A stretch of DNA of 64,000 bases from assembly GCF_049943335.1 (NCBI RefSeq), contig NZ_JBNFVY010000001.1:62001-126000 (forward strand), given 5' to 3'. The notes beneath the pieces were generated by a model. The model did no database searches and was not told the origin of the DNA. It saw only the letters and a program-made list of their open reading frames with translations. Below, piece by piece: positions 58,240 through 64,000 of this stretch (position 1 is the stretch's first letter; the number at the start of each line of letters is the position of its first letter). The position numbers and the translations under genes were made by a program. This DNA is from JBNFVY01 sp049943335. GTDB lineage: Bacteria > Pseudomonadota > Alphaproteobacteria > Rhodobacterales > Rhodobacteraceae.

Positions 58240-59023
58240 CATAGACCGGATCCAAGCCGATATTGACGCTGAGCGGGCCGCATTGAACGCCATGCTTGAC
58301 CACTTGTCGGACCGTCTCGAACCCCGCGCGTTGGCCAGTGAAGCAGCCCGCACCTCTGTCGCGGTAGGCGAAGAAATGGCAGCGGGCGCAATAGAAGGCC
58401 TGCGCGGCGCAGGAAGGTCGGCAATCACGAATACAGTCATTTCTGTTGCGTTGGACTGGCTGTCGCAATCCAAACACAACCCGAAAACGAACCCAGCGGC
58501 GCATGTCCGTTCTACCCGGCATGCCACAAGCGCCGCACAGACCACGGAGGAAGACCCAATGACAACATACCATCCCATGGACGCTGACACCCATTCAGAC
58601 AGCCGTCTGGCGAAACTCCAGCGTGACGCGCAGAACCTGCGCGAGCGTATCACGGAAGGCACCGAAGAGCTGAGCGAAGAGGCCCGCGCCAAGGTGATCG
58701 CGGCGCGCCATCGCGCGATTGAGGCCGCAGACAAAGCGACCACGCAAGCGCGTGAAAAAGCCCGCGAAGCGCGCAGCTTCGTGCGCGAAAACCCCTTGGT
58801 CGTCGGCGGCGCAGCCGTGGCGATCGGCGCTGCGATTGCAGGGCTTGCCATGTGGCGCGCCCGCGACAACCAATCGGGCGATCCCGCGGACGACGTGTAT
58901 AACCCCTTTAGTGAAGCTGACCGGGTCTTGGAAGACGAGCGTGCGAAGGCCGCAGCGGTTCGCAATTCATCCGTGTTCGGGGCCGATGACGATGACGCGC
59001 CCAAAGACGTTCGCGCCAACTGA
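58232..59023 (+). CDS. DUF3618/DUF883-like stress-associated protein
   Basis: The 263-residue protein starts with the DUF3618 pattern (SDIDRIQADIDAERAALNAM, LDHLSDRLEP). A low-complexity linker follows, then a second helical segment (AKLQRDAQNLRERITEGTEE, REKAREARSFVRENPLVVGG) with a membrane helix (AAVAIGAAIAGLAMWRA) that repeats the architecture of the gene at 57479. It looks like a fusion of DUF3618 with a DUF883-like unit; an internal ATG (58560) marks the second unit and could be an alternative start. It overlaps the preceding gene by 8 nt. A strong terminator follows. Confidence 0.7.
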   Translation: MSDIDRIQADIDAERAALNAMLDHLSDRLEPRALASEAARTSVAVGEEMAAGAIEGLRGAGRSAITNTVISVALDWLSQSKHNPKTNPAAHVRSTRHATSAAQTTEEDPMTTYHPMDADTHSDSRLAKLQRDAQNLRERITEGTEELSEEARAKVIAARHRAIEAADKATTQAREKAREARSFVRENPLVVGGAAVAIGAAIAGLAMWRARDNQSGDPADDVYNPFSEADRVLEDERAKAAAVRNSSVFGADDDDAPKDVRAN

Positions 59024-59039
59024 GTGCGGCGAACACACC

Positions 59040-59072
59040 AAGGGGCCGGCCACTGCGCCGGCCCTTTTTTTT
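59040..59072 (+). terminator. Rho-independent terminator of the PRC-barrel operon
   Basis: GGGGCCGGC (59042-59050) and GCCGGCCC (59057-59064) form a GC-rich stem with a 6-nt loop, followed by eight Ts. It ends the operon 57-59 kb. Confidence 0.88.
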
Positions 59073-59146
59073 CATGTCTGACCGACACTGTCGTATGGCG
59101 CCGCCGTTAGCCACCGACCTGTTGCGCGCGACGCCGCCCCACGCGC

Positions 59147-60064
59147 CTAGCATTGTTTCTGGGTTTCCATCCGCACGCGTGCGTACTGGTCGCGCAATTC
59201 ATCCGCGACTTGGGCAAAATTATCAGCCAGTGGACTGGCCTTGCGCCATACCATGCCAATCTTGCGCTTCGGGCGTGGGGCGAGCAGGCGTGCGAACGAC
59301 ACCGGGGCAGAGGCAGCTTCAATCTTGGTGGCCATTTCCGGGATCAACGTCACGCCGATTCCAGACCCGACCATTTGCACCAGGGTTGTCAGCGAACTGC
59401 CTTCCATAAGATCACGCGGCGCCGACTGCGTCAGATTGCAGAACGAAAGCGCTTGGTCACGAAAGCAATGACCTTCTTCCAGAAGCAGCAAACGCATTTC
59501 ACGCAAATTATCGGGCCGCGGCACTGGTTTTCCCGCATCGGCCAATGGACGTACCAGAACAAATTCTTCCTCGAACAGCGGCGCTTCGCTCAGGCCGGGC
59601 TCGGAAACGGGTAGCGCCACCAATGCAATGTCCAAACGCCCTTCGAGCAAAGCGCGCACCAGATTGGGCGTGATGGTCTCGCGCAGTTCCAGATCCAATT
59701 CGGGATACTTGGCCGTCAAATGACTGATCGTTTCCGGCAACAGATATGGCCCGACCGTAGGAATGACCCCTAAACGCAAGCGCCCGGCCAAGGGGCCTTT
59801 CGCAGTTCGGGCCAAATCGCCAAGTTCGTCCACGCTCTGCAAGATGCCCCGTGCGCGCGCCACAAGGTCCTCTCCAACCGACGTCAATCGCACGTTTCGC
59901 GGGCCCCGTTCGATCAGCGGGACACCGAACATGGATTCAAGTTCCTTCATCTGCACCGACAGGGCAGGTTGTGAAATCGAGCACGCTTCGGCCGCATGCC
60001 CGAAATGACGATGTTTGGCGAGAGCGTCAAAGTAGCGAAGTTGTCTGAGCGTAATATTCTTCAT
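59147..60064 (-). CDS. oxyR: Hydrogen peroxide-sensing transcriptional regulator OxyR
   Basis: OxyR activates peroxide-defence genes when an internal disulfide forms. The 305-residue LysR-family protein has the helix-turn-helix region (LRQLRYFDALAKHRHFGHAA, ISQPALSVQMKELE) and the two redox cysteines, Cys200 and Cys209, in GHCFRDQALSFC, equivalent to C199/C208 of E. coli OxyR. The ATG at 60064 is preferred over a TTG at 60070. It is divergent from katG across about 150 nt, the usual oxyR-katG arrangement. Confidence 0.93.
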   Translation of the reverse strand: MKNITLRQLRYFDALAKHRHFGHAAEACSISQPALSVQMKELESMFGVPLIERGPRNVRLTSVGEDLVARARGILQSVDELGDLARTAKGPLAGRLRLGVIPTVGPYLLPETISHLTAKYPELDLELRETITPNLVRALLEGRLDIALVALPVSEPGLSEAPLFEEEFVLVRPLADAGKPVPRPDNLREMRLLLLEEGHCFRDQALSFCNLTQSAPRDLMEGSSLTTLVQMVGSGIGVTLIPEMATKIEAASAPVSFARLLAPRPKRKIGMVWRKASPLADNFAQVADELRDQYARVRMETQKQC

Positions 60065-60073
60065 AACCAAAAA

Positions 60074-60087
60074 CTATCACAGCTATC
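60074..60087. promoter_or_regulatory. Possible OxyR-binding repeat CTATC-N4-CTATC
   Basis: CTATC at 60074-60078 and 60083-60087 form a direct repeat (GATAG on the other strand) in the AT-rich oxyR/katG spacer. The ATAG/CTAT elements resemble OxyR half-sites. Binding is inferred. Confidence 0.4.
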
Positions 60088-60215
60088 AGAAAATCCTAAT
60101 TATAATAATTCTAAGTTGACGATAAAGTCACCGCGAACCGAAGGGCAAGGAATCGCTTTCGACCCATCGGAAAAAGCACACCCCGAATGAACATCCCCCA
60201 GCGAGGAGAGAAAAC

Positions 60216-62393
<2,178 letters not shown>

Positions 62394-62904
62394 TCCTTGG
62401 GATTGCCGCCAAGTGGTGGCAATCCACACCCACAGAGAACTTCGACAGTAAACACGGGGGAGGCAGCTCCCGTGTTTTTCGCCTTGCGCAGGTCAGGCCA
62501 AAACCAAACCATTAAATTGGCGCAGGCACGCGTGAAGCGAAATCCAAAGACTGTTGCTGGGCCGGAAATCCCCTGAATGTACCTTCAACATGCGAACCTT
62601 GCGGTAGATCATGCCATTTTCGCCGCCATGAATCCGGCGTTGCATGAGCGCGCGTGTGTTCCGGTGTCAGAACTCGTACTGTTCTGCCCGGACACTGATG
62701 CACCGGCCGCGTATCGTCCGTACCCCGCAAATTGAAAAAGCGTCAACTTTTTGGAAAAATTCTGGTCCGCATTTATATGGGCATAGGCTGCTTGGAAAGC
62801 GGGCCTGAATGGCAGGTATCCCCCATTCGACGCGCGGGCACACCTTTACCCAACGCGTGTTTGTGCCTAGGTACATTCAAATTCATGAAGGACGAGGCCG
62901 ACAA
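62394..62904. other. 511-nt intergenic region between katG and the RNase D gene
   Basis: It contains the katG terminator (62449-62480). In the remainder (62481-62904) I see no gene: short frames on either strand have no ribosome-binding site or recognisable protein. The promoter of the RNase D gene presumably lies near 62740-62890, which is locally AT-richer. Confidence 0.5.
62449..62480 (+). terminator. Rho-independent terminator of katG
   Basis: AAACACGGG (from 62449) pairs with CCCGTGTTT, followed by T residues to about 62479. It lies 56 nt after the katG stop. Confidence 0.85.
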
Positions 62905-63516
62905 GTGGCGAACTATTTGTATAAGGGCGATCTGCCCGACGACCTGGATCTGGGTCCGGAAGTGGCAATCGACTGTGAAACAATGGGGCTGAACCCGCAT
63001 CGCGACCGCTTGTGCGTTGTCCAACTGTCCGGCGGCGACGGCAATGCGCATATTGTCCAGATCGCCAAGGGTCAGACAGACGCGCCAAACCTGTGCAAGT
63101 TGTTGGCGGACCCCAATGTTCTCAAGCTGTTCCACTTTGGCCGGTTTGACATCGCAGCAATGTACCATGCCTTTGGTACGTTGGCCGCGCCGGTCTATTG
63201 CACCAAGATCGCCTCGAAACTGGTCCGGACATACACGGACCGACATGGCCTCAAGAACCTTCTGGATCAATTGCTGAAAGTCGATATTTCGAAAATGCAG
63301 CAAATGAGTGATTGGGGCGCGAACGAGCTGACCAAAGCCCAATTGGATTACGCCGCTTCAGACGTGCTTTACCTGCACGCGCTGCGGACCAAATTGAACG
63401 AAATGCTGGACCGCGAAGGACGCGCTGACATGGCGCAAGCTTGCTTTGATTTCTTGCCGACGCGGGCCCGGCTGGATTTGGCAGGCTGGCCCGAAACTGA
63501 CATTTTCGCGCACTGA
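62905..63516 (+). CDS. Ribonuclease D-type 3'-5' exonuclease
   Basis: The 203-residue protein is a DEDD-family exonuclease without the HRDC domains of full-length RNase D, as in many alphaproteobacteria. Motif Exo I is VAIDCETMGL, Exo II is LKLFHFGRFDI, and Exo III is QLDYAASDVLYLHALR with the Asp/Tyr. A frame from 62809 exists, but the GTG at 62905 has GAGG 7 nt upstream and opens ANYLYKGDLPDDLDLG, the family start. It is followed after 4 nt by a KdsD-like gene, a pairing common before lipopolysaccharide export genes. Confidence 0.85.
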   Translation: MANYLYKGDLPDDLDLGPEVAIDCETMGLNPHRDRLCVVQLSGGDGNAHIVQIAKGQTDAPNLCKLLADPNVLKLFHFGRFDIAAMYHAFGTLAAPVYCTKIASKLVRTYTDRHGLKNLLDQLLKVDISKMQQMSDWGANELTKAQLDYAASDVLYLHALRTKLNEMLDREGRADMAQACFDFLPTRARLDLAGWPETDIFAH

Positions 63517-63520
63517 TCCG

Positions 63521-64000
63521 ATGGACGTGAACCCAGACAAACTGATTGCAACTGGCAAACGGGTATTGAAACGCGAAGCCGATGCTTTGGCATCCTTTGC
63601 AGATGCTCTGGGTGATAGCTTTGTCGTGGCCGCGCAAACCATACTGGATGCGCCCGGCCGGGTGATCGTTTCAGGCATGGGAAAATCCGGCCATGTCGCG
63701 CGCAAGATTGCCGCCACTTTGGCCAGCACCGGCACGCCGGCCCATTTCGTTCACCCCGCCGAAGCCAGCCACGGTGATCTGGGCATGTTGACCAAAGGCG
63801 ATGTGCTTCTGGTGCTGTCCAATTCGGGTGAAACACCTGAACTGGCTGACATCGTCGCCTATTCCCGGCGATTTTCCATCCCCCTGATCGGCGTTGCCTC
63901 GCGGGCCGACAGCACATTGATCCGCCAGTCGGACGTGCAATTGATCCTGCCACCCGCAGAAGAAGCGTGTGACCAGGGCATCGTTCCGACGACCTCGACC
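63521..64000 (+). CDS. kdsD: Arabinose-5-phosphate isomerase KdsD/KpsF (partial, runs off right edge)
   Basis: KdsD converts ribulose 5-phosphate to arabinose 5-phosphate for Kdo, the inner sugar of lipopolysaccharide. The visible 160 residues contain the SIS domain: RVIVSGMGKSGHVARKIAAT, GTPAHFVHPAEASHGDLGML, LVLSNSGETPEL. The C-terminal CBS domains are beyond the edge. It begins 4 nt after the RNase D-type gene. Confidence 0.9.
   Translation, partial: MDVNPDKLIATGKRVLKREADALASFADALGDSFVVAAQTILDAPGRVIVSGMGKSGHVARKIAATLASTGTPAHFVHPAEASHGDLGMLTKGDVLLVLSNSGETPELADIVAYSRRFSIPLIGVASRADSTLIRQSDVQLILPPAEEACDQGIVPTTST

Noticed and set aside
62512..62730. 72-codon minus-strand frame after katG
   Set aside because: No ribosome-binding site and no family; probably chance.

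Overview
The window looks like a chromosomal segment of an alphaproteobacterium of the Roseobacter/Rhodobacter group (Rhodobacterales). The evidence is a Rhodobacterales-style flagellar cluster, a petP-petR regulator pair, a gene-transfer-agent head-spike pair (ghsA-ghsB type), a PhyR/NepR/EcfG general stress response locus, an OxyR/KatG pair, and dense Alphaproteobacterial gene packing with ATGA/TGATG overlaps. I see no rRNA, CRISPR array, transposase or integrase. One tRNA, tRNA-Leu(CAG), is present.

Layout. 1-11.5 kb: flagellar stator, MS ring, export, P ring, hook and hook-filament junction genes (motA, motE-like, fliL | fliF, fliH, fliN, fliP | flgI, flgL, flgK, flgE, motB). CtrA-like half-site pairs lie in front of fliF/fliL and flgE. 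11.5-13.1 kb: a GMC oxidoreductase. 13.2-17.8 kb: an accessory block, made of an HNH-like/ABC-ATPase fusion, a stand-alone HNH nuclease, and a convergent membrane-anchored lipase-like hydrolase. It resembles Septu-type defence and is the best candidate in the window for an undescribed system. 18-22.2 kb: two glycosyltransferases and an alpha/beta hydrolase, probably for surface polysaccharide. 22.2-24.5 kb: tesB and an orphan GTA head-spike pair. 24.5-28.5 kb: dxs, ispA, xseB and a histone-deacetylase-like gene (isoprenoid operon). 28.6-32.1 kb: a GAF/HWE kinase, petR, petP and ilvE. 32-36.4 kb: small proteins, a DMT transporter, queG, a GST and mtgA. 36.5-43.4 kb: gltB and gltD, separated by an alpha/beta hydrolase gene. 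43.6-45.4 kb: uppP and an NDUFA9-like gene, followed by tRNA-Leu.

45.7-59.0 kb is a stress-response island. Its core is phyR <> nepR-ecfG-histidine kinase, next to a heme oxygenase/bacteriophytochrome pair. Around the core are small stress or envelope genes: DUF1328, CsbD, a PRC-barrel protein, an AI-2E-type permease, a holin-like protein and DUF3618-like proteins. Five sites match the EcfG promoter pattern GGAAC-N16/17-CGTT exactly, and each lies in front of one of these transcription units, so much of the region is probably one regulon controlled by the sigma factor encoded inside it. NepR carries a tandem duplication of its sigma-binding core, and the kinase beside ecfG has a degenerate ATP-binding domain; both are unusual. 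59.1-64 kb: oxyR <> katG, an RNase D-type exonuclease, and the start of a KpsF/KdsD sugar-phosphate isomerase that runs off the right edge.

All functional calls come from reading motifs and context. No database search was run.
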